Of a stretch of 64,000 bases of DNA, positions 22,890-31,734 are shown in pieces (position 1 is the first letter of the stretch; each line of letters begins with the position of its first letter). This DNA comes from Geobacter sp. UBA2189 (lineage in GTDB: Bacteria; Desulfobacterota; Desulfuromonadia; Geobacterales; Pseudopelobacteraceae). The DNA lies in NCBI GenBank assembly GCA_002328035.1, contig DCVL01000017.1:93671-157670 (forward strand), in the 5' to 3' direction. The notes beneath the pieces were generated by a model, which searched no databases, was not told the origin of the DNA, and worked only from the letters and a program-made list of their open reading frames with translations. The position numbers and the translations under genes are program-made.

Positions 22890-23614
22890 GTGGACTTAAG
22901 TTTGAGGATGTTGGCTTCAGCTATGGGATTATTCCGTGTATCAAAGGATTTTCCTGCTCTTTTGCTGCAGGAGAGATGGCCGGGCTGATTGGCGCCAATG
23001 GTTCAGGAAAATCAACCCTTCTAAGGCTTGGAACAGGTCTGCTTTCCCCCCAGACCGGGGTTGTCAAGCTTGAAGGCCAACCGGTTAGAGCCTTGCGTGG
23101 AAAAGAAAGAGCGGCTCTTTTGGGTTATCTGCCTCAATCCATAGATGTGCCTTTGCCGTTCAGGGTGGGAGAGCTGGTAGAAATGGGGAGAACTGCTGCC
23201 AGGAGGGAGCATCTGCTCTCCTGTCAGGAACTTCTTTCTTCGGTAGGTCTTGATGGGTATGAACAGACTCCACTCTCTAATATAAGCGGAGGTGAAAGGC
23301 GGCGTGCATTTATTGCAATGATACTGGCTCAGGGGGGAAAGACCCTTCTGCTTGATGAACCTTTGGCCGGGCTTGACCTTAGATACCAGTATGAGCTGTT
23401 GGCTCTTTTGCGGGAACTCTGCAGGAACCACGGCCTTACTATATTTCTTTCGCTGCATGAGCTGTTACTTGCCCGTAATCTGGACAGGCTTCTTGTAATA
23501 CGTGAAGGGCAGCTTCTTGCCGATGGATCGCCAGCCCTTATACTTACCGAGAAGCTGATACGGCAGACATTTGATCTTGACCCACTGTTTCAGATTCCAA
23601 ATATGATTGTATAG
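22886..23614 (+). CDS. btuD: Cobalamin ABC transporter ATPase BtuD
   Basis: A 242-residue ABC ATPase with Walker A GANGSGKST near residue 36, Q-loop GYLPQ near 85, signature NISGGERRRAFIA near 134, Walker B TLLLDEPLAGLD near 152 and H-loop SLHEL near 192. It is the last gene of the btuBFCD run and its start overlaps the btuC stop. No clear terminator follows before the ndk promoter. Confidence 0.94.
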   Translation: MSGLKFEDVGFSYGIIPCIKGFSCSFAAGEMAGLIGANGSGKSTLLRLGTGLLSPQTGVVKLEGQPVRALRGKERAALLGYLPQSIDVPLPFRVGELVEMGRTAARREHLLSCQELLSSVGLDGYEQTPLSNISGGERRRAFIAMILAQGGKTLLLDEPLAGLDLRYQYELLALLRELCRNHGLTIFLSLHELLLARNLDRLLVIREGQLLADGSPALILTEKLIRQTFDLDPLFQIPNMIV

Positions 23615-23668
23615 CATAAAGACTCTTTATCCTTCCTTGACGCAAAGCCTCTCAAAACCCGTAACTCC

Positions 23669-23698
23669 TTGACATTTTTTGAATGAACATGTTATGAG
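23669..23698 (+). promoter_or_regulatory. Probable sigma-70 promoter of ndk
   Basis: A consensus -35 TTGACA at 23669-23674 is followed after an 18-base spacer by TATGAG (23693-23698), a fair -10. It lies 43 bases upstream of the ndk ATG. The ndk ribosome site is GAAGGAG. Confidence 0.6.
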
Positions 23699-23740
23699 CA
23701 ACAACTTATTACTACAGATAAAATTACGAAGGAGAACATT

Positions 23741-24157
23741 ATGGAGCGCACTTTTGCCATCATCAAGCCTGATGCAGTAGAACGTGGTCTGTCAGGCAAG
23801 ATCATCACAAAGATTGAAGATGCAGGTTTCACTATCGCAGGTATGAAGAAGATACATCTTTCACTGTCCCAGGCTCAGGGCTTTTATTATGTCCATAAAG
23901 AGCGTCCTTTCTTCAACGACCTCTGCAGCTTTATGTCCCGTTCACCGGTAGTGGTGTTATGCCTTGAAAAGGAAAATGCAATCAATGACTGGCGTACTCT
24001 AATGGGAGCGACTAACCCTGCAAATGCGGAGCCTGGTACAATCCGCGAGGAATTTGCGAAGAATATTGAAGAAAACTCTGCCCACGGCTCTGACGCTGCT
24101 GAAACAGCGGCTTTTGAAATTTCATATTTCTTCAACAGTTTCGAGCTTGTAGGCTAA
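23741..24157 (+). CDS. ndk: Nucleoside diphosphate kinase
   Basis: A 138-residue enzyme that equilibrates nucleoside di- and triphosphates using a phosphohistidine intermediate. The family start ERTFAIIKPDAVERG is present, and the active-site histidine is in NIEENSAHGSDA near residue 117. Length is standard. It has its own promoter and is followed by a hairpin terminator. Confidence 0.98.
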   Translation: MERTFAIIKPDAVERGLSGKIITKIEDAGFTIAGMKKIHLSLSQAQGFYYVHKERPFFNDLCSFMSRSPVVVLCLEKENAINDWRTLMGATNPANAEPGTIREEFAKNIEENSAHGSDAAETAAFEISYFFNSFELVG

Positions 24158-24167
24158 ACACAAGGGA

Positions 24168-24205
24168 AGCGGCTCTTTCAATTTACTGACAGAGCCGCTC
24201 ATCTT
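24168..24205 (+). terminator. Rho-independent terminator after ndk
   Basis: The 9-base arms AGCGGCTCT (24168-24176) and AGAGCCGCT (24191-24199) form a perfect stem, followed by CATCTTTG. The T-run is short, so some readthrough into rlmN is possible. Confidence 0.7.
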
Positions 24206-24212
24206 TGTACCG

Positions 24213-25319
24213 ATGCCAAATCCTCCCCTCACTGACCTCAAAAATCTCACCCTGCCAGCCTTGGAGCATTTTCTTCAAGGGCAAGGCAAGGAACGTTATC
24301 GAGCTACACAGATCTTTAAATGGCTTTATCAGAAGGATGCCAGCTCCTTTGCTGAGATGTCAAATATATCCAAGTCGTTACGTGCTGAGCTTGAGCAGTC
24401 TGCTTTTATCAGTAATCTGCTGCCTGAAGCGGTAGAGATTGGAAATGACGGGACACGCAAGTACCTTTTTCGTCTGGCTGATGGCAACAGCATTGAGTCT
24501 GTTCTTATACCGGACGAGGATCGCAATACACTCTGTATTTCTACTCAGGCCGGTTGCGCAATGCAGTGCGCATTCTGTCTTACCGGTACCTTCGGTTTGA
24601 CCCGCAATCTTACCGCTGCCGAGATAGTCAACCAGGTTGTGGCGGTGCGTCGTGATGCAGATCTTCGTAATATTGTGCTTATGGGAATGGGAGAGCCATT
24701 GCACAACCTGGATAATGTGATTACTGCCCTGCAGATTATGCTTGAAGATAACGGCCTGCAGCTTTCAGGCAGACGTGTCACTGTTTCAACCTGTGGCCTG
24801 GTGCCTGAGCTGGAGAGGCTTGGCAGGGAGGTAACAGTCAATCTGGCTGTATCGCTAAATGCTACAACAGATGAGCTGCGGGACAGGATTATGCCTATAA
24901 ACAAGGCCTATCCTATTGCTACTCTGCTTAAAGCGTTAAAGAGCTTTCCTCTGCCTGGGCGGAGGAAGATAACCATTGAATATGTATTGCTTGGAGGGCT
25001 GAACGACACCCTTGAGGATGCCAGGCGGCTGGTGAGGCTTTTGTCTGACATACCATGTAAGGTAAATCTGATACCTTTTAATACCCATGAGGGAGCCAAT
25101 TTTTCCCCTCCAAGTCGCGCATCACTGGATGCCTTTCATCGCTACCTGCTGGATCGTAATTTTACAGTAATTACCCGTGACAGCCGTGGAGGCGACATCT
25201 CTGCTGCCTGTGGCCAGTTAAAGGGTAAGCTTGACAACTGTATGCCACTGGAATCTTCAAAGCTGATCCAAAAACCTTGCCTTGCCCCCAATTTCAGTGA
25301 GGTGTTACATGCATCCTGA
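24213..25319 (+). CDS. rlmN: 23S rRNA/tRNA adenine-C2 methyltransferase RlmN
   Basis: A 368-residue radical SAM enzyme that methylates A2503 of 23S rRNA and A37 of some tRNAs. The cluster motif CAMQCAFC lies in QAGCAMQCAFCLTGTFG near residue 113-117; GMGEPLHN is near 160 and the second catalytic cysteine is expected in the C-terminal RDSRGGDISAACGQL near 335. Length and motifs match RlmN. The C-terminal tail is slightly extended and overlaps the next gene by 11 bases. Confidence 0.96.
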   Translation: MPNPPLTDLKNLTLPALEHFLQGQGKERYRATQIFKWLYQKDASSFAEMSNISKSLRAELEQSAFISNLLPEAVEIGNDGTRKYLFRLADGNSIESVLIPDEDRNTLCISTQAGCAMQCAFCLTGTFGLTRNLTAAEIVNQVVAVRRDADLRNIVLMGMGEPLHNLDNVITALQIMLEDNGLQLSGRRVTVSTCGLVPELERLGREVTVNLAVSLNATTDELRDRIMPINKAYPIATLLKALKSFPLPGRRKITIEYVLLGGLNDTLEDARRLVRLLSDIPCKVNLIPFNTHEGANFSPPSRASLDAFHRYLLDRNFTVITRDSRGGDISAACGQLKGKLDNCMPLESSKLIQKPCLAPNFSEVLHAS

Positions 25320-26601
25320 ACCTGATTCCCTGTACCGCAGTCTGGTGGAAGACTGTCCTGATGTGATCTGGCAGGCCGATCATGATTTACGTTTTAGTTA
25401 TATAAATCCTGCTGTAGTTGGTCAGTTTGGCTACAGCCATGAGGAGTTGCTTGGAAAACCGTTGACTGATCTGCTGCTGCCTGACTCAAAGGAGTTCGTT
25501 CTGTCCCGTCTGGCTGCCAGGATTTCGGATGAGCTTAGCGGTAAAAAGACAGGAAATCGCCTGCTTGAACTTCAGTTTATAGCAAAATCTGGCGAGATAG
25601 TTCCCATTGAGGTTTCAGTTGCCGCTATTCATGATGAAGCGGGTGATCTGGCTGGCTTCCATGGAGTTACCAGAATAGTCTCGGACAGAGCGAGGATTGA
25701 GGAGAGGATGAGGCTCTCCGAACGGAATTATCGCGAACTGGTTGAGCGTTCTAACAGCTTTATTATGCGCTGGACTTCTGATGGTATTATTACCTTCGTT
25801 AATTCACATACCTGTGAGTTTTTTGGCTTTCTGCCTGAAGAACTGGTGGGACGCCACCTCGTTGGAACGATTGTGCCTGAGATTGAAAGCAGCTCACAGA
25901 ACCTGCGGGAGCTTATCAGCCAGATTGGTGCCAATCCTGAACAGTTCCAGATATCAGAGCATGAGACTATCCGTTGGGACGGGAGTCGTGTATGGGTAGC
26001 CTGGAACAACTCGCCTGCTTTTGATGACAACGGGAGGATGGAAATCCTGAGTGTAGGGCATGATGTCTCTGAAAGGCGCCAGCGTGAACAGCAGCTTGCA
26101 TACCTGACAGTTCATGATCCTATGACGGGTCTTTATAACAGAGCCTATTTTGATACCGAATTTGAAAGGCTTTCCAGAGGCAGACGGTTTCCTGTAAGCA
26201 TTGTTATAGCCTCTCTGGATAATCTTCAGCAGACTAATGATGTGCAGGGACGCGAGCTTGGGGATCTGATACTTATGAAGGCTGCGCGTCTGCTCAAAGA
26301 GGGATTCAGGGTTGAGGATCTGGTTTCCCGCACAGGTGGAGATGGGTTTGCAATCCTTTTACCTGGCCTGAACGAGCAGCAGACTGTTGCAGGGCTTGTA
26401 AGGTTCCGCGCTGCAGTGGCTAAAGCCTCTGAACTACATCCGCCAGTTTTTCTTTGTATGGGTGTAGGTACCGCTAATAGCGGTTCGGAGATGATGAAGG
26501 CACAACGTGATGCCTCCACTTCCATGACAGCGGAGAAGGCACTCAGAAAGAAACAGCGTGATCAAAAGGCAAAAGAAGAACAGGAGGGCAAGACGGAATG
26601 A
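25309..26601 (+). CDS. PAS-PAS protein with degenerate GGDEF domain
   Basis: A 430-residue signalling protein from ATG 25309, chosen because GAGG precedes it and PAS homology begins a few residues later. It has two PAS domains (about 5-125 and 140-265) and a GGDEF-type domain (about 270-410; DPMTGLYNRAYF). The signature is RTGGDGFAILLP, so the catalytic glutamate position holds glycine, and cyclase activity is doubtful. The C-terminal tail is highly charged. No membrane segment is seen, so it is probably a cytoplasmic sensor. Confidence 0.85.
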   Translation: MHPEPDSLYRSLVEDCPDVIWQADHDLRFSYINPAVVGQFGYSHEELLGKPLTDLLLPDSKEFVLSRLAARISDELSGKKTGNRLLELQFIAKSGEIVPIEVSVAAIHDEAGDLAGFHGVTRIVSDRARIEERMRLSERNYRELVERSNSFIMRWTSDGIITFVNSHTCEFFGFLPEELVGRHLVGTIVPEIESSSQNLRELISQIGANPEQFQISEHETIRWDGSRVWVAWNNSPAFDDNGRMEILSVGHDVSERRQREQQLAYLTVHDPMTGLYNRAYFDTEFERLSRGRRFPVSIVIASLDNLQQTNDVQGRELGDLILMKAARLLKEGFRVEDLVSRTGGDGFAILLPGLNEQQTVAGLVRFRAAVAKASELHPPVFLCMGVGTANSGSEMMKAQRDASTSMTAEKALRKKQRDQKAKEEQEGKTE

Positions 26602-27461
26602 TAGGTATAATCGGTGGCAGCGGGCTTTATGAAATGGAAGGTTTACAGCAGATTGAAGAGGTGGTTGTTGAGACTCCTTTCGGGAGTCCTTCAGATGCGT
26701 TTGTGACTGGTACACTTGATGGCACACGGATGGTTTTTCTGCCGCGACATGGTCGTGGACACCGTTTTCTTCCCTCCGAAGTTAACTACAGAGCCAATAT
26801 TTACGGTATGAAAAAACTGGGGGTTGAGCGGATAATCTCCGTTGCTGCAGTAGGTAGCCTTAAAGAGGCCATTATGCCGGGTCATATTGTCATACCTGAC
26901 CAGTTTATTGATCGAACCAGAGGGATGCGCCAATCCACATTTTTTGGAGAGGGGATAGTAGCTCATGTCGGGTTTGCGGATCCTGTCTGCAGCTGTCTCT
27001 CTGACAAGCTGTTTCGAGCCGCGCAGACGGCAGGAGCCGTAACCCACAATGGAGGAACCTACGTCTGCATGGAAGGACCGGCCTTCTCGACCCGGGCTGA
27101 ATCACACCTCTATCGTAGCATGGGGGGAGATATAATCGGCATGACAAACCTTACCGAAGCTAAGCTGGCTAGGGAAGCTGAGATCTGTTATGGGGTCATA
27201 GCCCTTTCTACGGATTATGACTGTTGGCATGAAACCCAAGATGATGTAACGGTAAATGCAATCCTCGAGATAATTGATAAGAACGTAACGATGGCAAAAG
27301 AAATAATCAGAATAGCTGTACAAGATGCGATTCTTGAAAAGAAATGCAGCTGCGGTTCAGCCTTGCAACATGCAATCATCACAGATCGTTCAAGGATTCC
27401 TTCTGAAACGCTTTCCAGGCTTGATCCAATAGTCTCGAAATATATAAAACAGGGAGTGTAA
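26598..27461 (+). CDS. mtnP: S-methyl-5'-thioadenosine phosphorylase
   Basis: A 287-residue nucleoside phosphorylase of the MTAP/PNP family. It has the phosphate-binding start IGIIGGSGLYE, LPRHGRGHRFLPSEVNYRAN near residue 51, the purine-binding EGPAFSTRAES near 162 and GMTNLTEAKLARE near 179. It splits methylthioadenosine in methionine salvage. The start overlaps the stop of the preceding signalling gene. A PfkB-family kinase follows 5 bases later, consistent with a purine or ribose-phosphate pathway. Confidence 0.93.
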   Translation: MIGIIGGSGLYEMEGLQQIEEVVVETPFGSPSDAFVTGTLDGTRMVFLPRHGRGHRFLPSEVNYRANIYGMKKLGVERIISVAAVGSLKEAIMPGHIVIPDQFIDRTRGMRQSTFFGEGIVAHVGFADPVCSCLSDKLFRAAQTAGAVTHNGGTYVCMEGPAFSTRAESHLYRSMGGDIIGMTNLTEAKLAREAEICYGVIALSTDYDCWHETQDDVTVNAILEIIDKNVTMAKEIIRIAVQDAILEKKCSCGSALQHAIITDRSRIPSETLSRLDPIVSKYIKQGV

Positions 27462-27466
27462 AGATA

Positions 27467-28384
27467 ATGGGAATAGTTGTTGTCGGTACAGTGGCCTTTG
27501 ATACAGTTGAGACCCCCTTTGGCAGAGGGGAGAATATCCTGGGTGGTTCTGCAACATATTTTTCAACATCCGCCAGTTTTTTCACTGATCTTTCTCTGGT
27601 GGCAGTGGTCGGGGATGATTTTCCGGAAGAGCATCTGCAGTTTCTCCGCTCCAGAGAGATTGATCTTCAAGGGTTGCAGAAAATACCAGGGAAGACCTTT
27701 CATTGGAGTGGCAAGTACGGGTATGACCTGAATGAGGCACAAACCCTGGATACACAGTTGAACGTGCTTTTGGAATTCAAACCTGAGCTGCCGGAATCAT
27801 ACAGGGATACGGATGTTCTGTTTCTTGCCAACATCGATCCGGAGCTGCAATTACAGGTGCTGGATCAGGTTAAAAATCCGAGGCTTATAGCCTGCGACAG
27901 TATGAATTTCTGGATATCATCCAAGCCAGAAGCTTTAAAAGAGGTGATGAAGCGGGTTGATATAGTTGTCATCAACGAAGGCGAGGCTAGGATGTTTACA
28001 GGGGAGCCTAATCTTGTAAAGGCCGCCCGACAGATCATTGCCTTGGGGTGCAAGAGGCTGGTGGTCAAAAGGGGTGAATATGGTGTGCTGATGTTTACTG
28101 CCGAGACTGTATTTGCTGCTCCTGCCTGGCCACTGGAAGAGGTTTTTGATCCAACAGGGGCAGGCGATACCTTTGCCGGTGGTTTTATGGGATACCTTGC
28201 AAATTCTGGTGACTTTTCTGAAGAAGGGATGCGTCAGGCTCTTGTGTTTGGCTCGGTTATGGCCTCTTTCAACGTAGAGGATTTTAGTCTTAATCGAATG
28301 AAACGACTAAGTTATCCAGAGATTGAAGAGCGGTATCGCAGCTTCAAAGGGCTGACCAACTTTCGCGATTTGGGGTTTAATTGA
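27467..28384 (+). CDS. PfkB-family sugar/nucleoside kinase
   Basis: A 305-residue ribokinase-fold protein with an N-terminal glycine-rich segment (GENILGGSATYFSTSAS) and the PfkB signature DPTGAGDTFAGGFMGYL near residue 223 holding the catalytic aspartate. It follows mtnP closely, so a substrate in purine nucleoside or methylthioribose metabolism is plausible. The exact sugar cannot be read from sequence. Confidence 0.87.
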   Translation: MGIVVVGTVAFDTVETPFGRGENILGGSATYFSTSASFFTDLSLVAVVGDDFPEEHLQFLRSREIDLQGLQKIPGKTFHWSGKYGYDLNEAQTLDTQLNVLLEFKPELPESYRDTDVLFLANIDPELQLQVLDQVKNPRLIACDSMNFWISSKPEALKEVMKRVDIVVINEGEARMFTGEPNLVKAARQIIALGCKRLVVKRGEYGVLMFTAETVFAAPAWPLEEVFDPTGAGDTFAGGFMGYLANSGDFSEEGMRQALVFGSVMASFNVEDFSLNRMKRLSYPEIEERYRSFKGLTNFRDLGFN

Positions 28385-28449
28385 CAATAATATTGAAATC
28401 TGCTAGTTTTTACAGGCTGTTACACCGATGTATAATGCAAGGAGTCTCA

Positions 28450-29196
28450 ATGCGTCATGTAACCATGCTGTTGATTACGGCAGTTTTGATCACAATCTCC
28501 GGTTGTGTTTCTACATCTCCTAGTGGCAGAACAGCCTCCTATCACTATCAGATGGGTGTTTCGTATCTTGAAGAGAGGAACTATACCTCTGCACTGATAG
28601 ATCTGGTTGAAGCCGAGAAGCTTGATCCTGACAATGCGGAGCTACAGTATAACCTGGGACGTGCGCTTGTTGGCAAACGGCGTCTTGATCTGGCAGAACA
28701 GAAACTCCTTAAAGCTATCTCCTTGCGCCAGAATTATTCTGACGCGCGTAATGAGCTTGGCGTTCTCTATCTTGAAACAGCGCATTGGGACAATGCTGTT
28801 CGGCAGTTCAAGGCAGTTAAGGATGACCTGTTCTATTCTCATCATGATTATGCGATGATCAATCTCGCTCTTGCCTATCTTGGCAAGGGGGATTATGCCA
28901 AGTCTCTTGAAGAACTGTATGCCGTCCGGACGCTTGATCCAAGGAATCCGATAGTCATGGTCTCCATTGGCAGAGTATTCTTTGCACAGGGCAAGACAGA
29001 ACAGGCCATAAGTGAGTATCGCAATGCCATATCTATTCTTCCTGATTATGCTTTTGCCCAATATCATCTTGGTTTCGCGCTTATGAAACTTAGCCGTTTA
29101 AAGGAGGCCAGGTTTGCATTTAAGGAGGCGGCAAGGTTAGCTCCTGATTCCGATTTTGGTCGTACCGCTATGAGTTATGTTGATCTGCTCAGGTAG
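28450..29196 (+). CDS. TPR-repeat lipoprotein (PilF/PilW-like)
   Basis: A 248-residue protein from ATG 28450, which has AAGGAG 6 bases upstream and leads directly into a signal peptide. An upstream in-frame start at 28381 lacks one. The lipobox is LITISGC, giving a lipidated Cys near residue 19. At least five TPR units follow (SYHYQMGVSYLEERNY, AELQYNLGRALV, AQYHLGFALM and so on). The arrangement resembles PilF/PilW proteins that help secretin assembly for type IV pili, but no pilus genes are adjacent. Confidence 0.85.
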   Translation: MRHVTMLLITAVLITISGCVSTSPSGRTASYHYQMGVSYLEERNYTSALIDLVEAEKLDPDNAELQYNLGRALVGKRRLDLAEQKLLKAISLRQNYSDARNELGVLYLETAHWDNAVRQFKAVKDDLFYSHHDYAMINLALAYLGKGDYAKSLEELYAVRTLDPRNPIVMVSIGRVFFAQGKTEQAISEYRNAISILPDYAFAQYHLGFALMKLSRLKEARFAFKEAARLAPDSDFGRTAMSYVDLLR

Positions 29197-29205
29197 GAGC
29201 CTCTA

Positions 29206-30042
29206 GTGGATAACGAGTGCCAGCCGCTCAATGAAAAAAACGAACTCACTTCGGTTGGTACTACCCTCCGACTTTGCCGTGAATCCAGAAATATCTCTCT
29301 GGAAGAGTCGGCAGAAGCTACAAAAATCGGTAAGAATTTTCTCAGGGTTCTGGAGGAGGATCGTTTTCATGATATCTCCAGTCCTGCATATCTTAAAGGT
29401 TTTATAAGAACCTATTCCAACTATTTGGGGCTTGATGCCGACAATCTCGTGCAGCAGGCCGTTAAACAGGCAGAACTGCAGATTGATGAACCTCCAGAGA
29501 TAAACAGGAAAAAACTCAGAATACCTTCTTTTAACTGGCAACGCCTTTTGCTTCCCGCTTTTCTGCTCGGGGCACTGATTGTCTCCTCATTCTTTCTTCC
29601 TCCTGAGGTACCTCTCCAGCGAGGGAAACATTTGCTTCAGCAGCAGGTACAACCTCCTGCACCTTCAGTTGCGGTGCAGCCTGTCGTATCCACGGTTCAT
29701 TTGGAAAAAGAAGAAAGCACAACAACAAAGGAAGGCTCTGAAACCCAGATACCCATTGAACCGGCGCTTGCTGCAACGAAACAGGCTGGCAGCTTTATGG
29801 TAAGGATGAAGGTGAATCGCAACAGCCGCCTCTCAGTTACAATTGACGATGAGGCTGCACAGGGTTATGAACTGACCATTGGAGATCTTATTGAATGGAA
29901 GGCTAATTCAGCAATCGGGCTTGACCTTTCAGATCCGACAGCTGTAGAGATTGAGCTTAACGGCACCCCTCTTAAATTGACTTCATCTTCTTTTGTGACG
30001 TCAACATATGTTGTCCTTGATGCAAACGGCATTAAACAATAA
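29206..30042 (+). CDS. RodZ-like cytoskeletal/membrane protein
   Basis: A 278-residue protein starting at GTG 29206 with GGAG 7 bases upstream. It has an N-terminal helix-turn-helix of the HTH_25 type (about 15-85; LRLCRESRNISLEESAEATK), one membrane helix (about 107-125) and a periplasmic DUF4115 domain at the C-terminus (about 195-275). This is the RodZ layout, a membrane partner of MreB in cell shape. It may also act only as a membrane-bound regulator. It follows the TPR lipoprotein with a short gap. Confidence 0.83.
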   Translation: MDNECQPLNEKNELTSVGTTLRLCRESRNISLEESAEATKIGKNFLRVLEEDRFHDISSPAYLKGFIRTYSNYLGLDADNLVQQAVKQAELQIDEPPEINRKKLRIPSFNWQRLLLPAFLLGALIVSSFFLPPEVPLQRGKHLLQQQVQPPAPSVAVQPVVSTVHLEKEESTTTKEGSETQIPIEPALAATKQAGSFMVRMKVNRNSRLSVTIDDEAAQGYELTIGDLIEWKANSAIGLDLSDPTAVEIELNGTPLKLTSSSFVTSTYVVLDANGIKQ

Positions 30043-30060
30043 TTGGGAAGGAGATAACAA

Positions 30061-30792
30061 ATGCATATATCAGCTCGCTGTCGCAAGTGCGGCAAGATAA
30101 TGACCAGCGAACGGATCGATAACTATAGAGTCAAATTAACCTGTTCCTGTGGATTCAGCGATTACCGTACATCTGCGGTTAAGAGCAAGAGTATTAATCC
30201 TTACTATCATAAGGCAAGTTTTGCTCCAACCATTGACAGTAGTCGCGGGAACATGGCTCTAACCATGCAACGTGCCAATCGGGAACATCTTGAAATCCTG
30301 TCTCTTGAAGAGATTAGCATGCTTGTCTCCTCCGACTATGAACTTCCGGAGGTCTTACAGAGCGTGGCGGAAAAACTTGCACATCAGTTAAAGGCAAGTG
30401 TCTGCAACATCTATCTCCTTGAAGAAAATGATTTGGTTCTTACCGCGACATATGGATTTGATCCTGTAAATATAAGAAAGATAAGGATTAAAATTGGCGA
30501 GGGAATTACCGGTAATGTGGCTAAGACTATGCAGCCTATAAACCTATCAAACGCTTCAAAAGATTCACGCTACAAGGTATTTTCGGAGCTTAACGAGGAA
30601 AAGTACAATTCTATGCTCTCTTTTCCGATTAATGACAAGAATGAGATATACGGGGTAATCAACGTACAGACAACCTCAATGAGGATATTTCCGGAAGATG
30701 AGATTTTCTTTGTCTCAATAATAGCGAATCTGATCCTTTCTGCTATAAAGCTTCGACGAAACGCAGCATTAAGGGGCAATAAAAAAGGTTAA
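30061..30792 (+). CDS. GAF-domain protein with N-terminal cysteine cluster
   Basis: A 243-residue protein. The first 35 residues contain CRKC and CSC pairs that look like a small zinc ribbon. A GAF domain covers about 90-235 (LPEVLQSVAEKLAHQL ... IYLLEENDLVLTATYG ... GEGITGNVAKTMQPINLSNA). GAF domains bind small ligands or sense redox state. No output domain is attached. It is followed by receiver, UspA and kinase genes on the same strand, so it may feed that signalling group. Confidence 0.8.
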   Translation: MHISARCRKCGKIMTSERIDNYRVKLTCSCGFSDYRTSAVKSKSINPYYHKASFAPTIDSSRGNMALTMQRANREHLEILSLEEISMLVSSDYELPEVLQSVAEKLAHQLKASVCNIYLLEENDLVLTATYGFDPVNIRKIRIKIGEGITGNVAKTMQPINLSNASKDSRYKVFSELNEEKYNSMLSFPINDKNEIYGVINVQTTSMRIFPEDEIFFVSIIANLILSAIKLRRNAALRGNKKG

Positions 30793-30866
30793 TCAGGCTG
30801 CCTTGACAGTTCAGTACACCGTGCTAAACTTGTGGCGTTAAGCTACTTTTAGTGCGGGGTGATGTT

Positions 30867-31274
30867 GTGGTGGGTCGGCTCAAAAAAATTCTGGTGGTGG
30901 ATGATGAAGAAAATACCCGGATTGCGTTAAAACGTCTTCTGACTCGGGAAGGGTATGAAGTATTCACCGCCTGCAATGGGCTGGAAGCTCTTAACAGCTT
31001 AAGGTTTTATCCCGCTGAACTTATAATCACTGATCTCAACATGCCTCAGATGGATGGTCTGACTTTTCTGCGGGAGCTAAACCGTGATTACCCTTCAAGC
31101 AATGTCATTGTGATTACGGCCTTTGGTGAGGTTGAATCATACCTTGAAGCCCTGAATCTGGGAGCCTTCGAATATCTGAACAAGCCGTTAAAGCTGGATG
31201 AATTAAGAAAAGTGATGGGAAAGATGTTTCCTGAACTTTCTGCTAAAAGGAGAGTGCCTGATGAAGCGTTTTGA
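30867..31274 (+). CDS. Single-domain response regulator
   Basis: A receiver protein of about 135 residues. The start is uncertain: GTG 30867 follows GGGGTGAT and is preferred, while a longer frame from GTG 30852 lacks a ribosome site. It has VVDDEENTR, the phosphoacceptor in IITDLNMPQMDG and the lysine in YLNKPLKLDEL. No DNA-binding output is present. The end overlaps the UspA gene by 14 bases and a receiver-kinase gene follows, its probable partner. Confidence 0.87.
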   Translation: MVGRLKKILVVDDEENTRIALKRLLTREGYEVFTACNGLEALNSLRFYPAELIITDLNMPQMDGLTFLRELNRDYPSSNVIVITAFGEVESYLEALNLGAFEYLNKPLKLDELRKVMGKMFPELSAKRRVPDEAF

Positions 31275-31713
31275 AAAAATTCTGTTGGCAACGGATTTTT
31301 CGGAGTATTCGGGGGTTGCCTGCGATTATGCCCTGACCCTTGCCAAAACCTTTGGTTCATCGCTATATATCCTTCACGTAATCAACGAGCCGGTCGATCT
31401 GCGCGGTTTCTACGTCCCCAATATCTCCTTTGAACAGCTGGAAAAAGAGATAGAGACGGGCGCAACAGAGATGCTGGATAACTTCTGCAAAGTAAATCTG
31501 AAGGATTTTGAAAGATATGAGAAGGAGATTATAACTGGAGTGCCATATGAGGAGATTGTGAGAGTTGCGACGGAAAAAGAGATCTCAATGATAGTGATAG
31601 GCACACATGGACGAACCGGCCTTGATCATCTGATCTTCGGCAGCACAGCTGAAAGGGTTGTCCGAACCGCTCCCTGCCCTGTAATGACCATACGTATTCC
31701 AGCCAGACCCTAG
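31261..31713 (+). CDS. Universal stress protein UspA family
   Basis: A 150-residue protein with the UspA start KRFEKILLATDFSEYSG and the ATP-binding motif GTHGRTGLDHLIFGSTAERV near residue 117, indicating an ATP-binding member. It overlaps the receiver gene upstream. Such proteins aid survival under starvation or oxidative stress; the precise role is unknown. Confidence 0.93.
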   Translation: MKRFEKILLATDFSEYSGVACDYALTLAKTFGSSLYILHVINEPVDLRGFYVPNISFEQLEKEIETGATEMLDNFCKVNLKDFERYEKEIITGVPYEEIVRVATEKEISMIVIGTHGRTGLDHLIFGSTAERVVRTAPCPVMTIRIPARP

Positions 31714-31734
31714 AAGAGGCTCAGAGTCAAAAGC

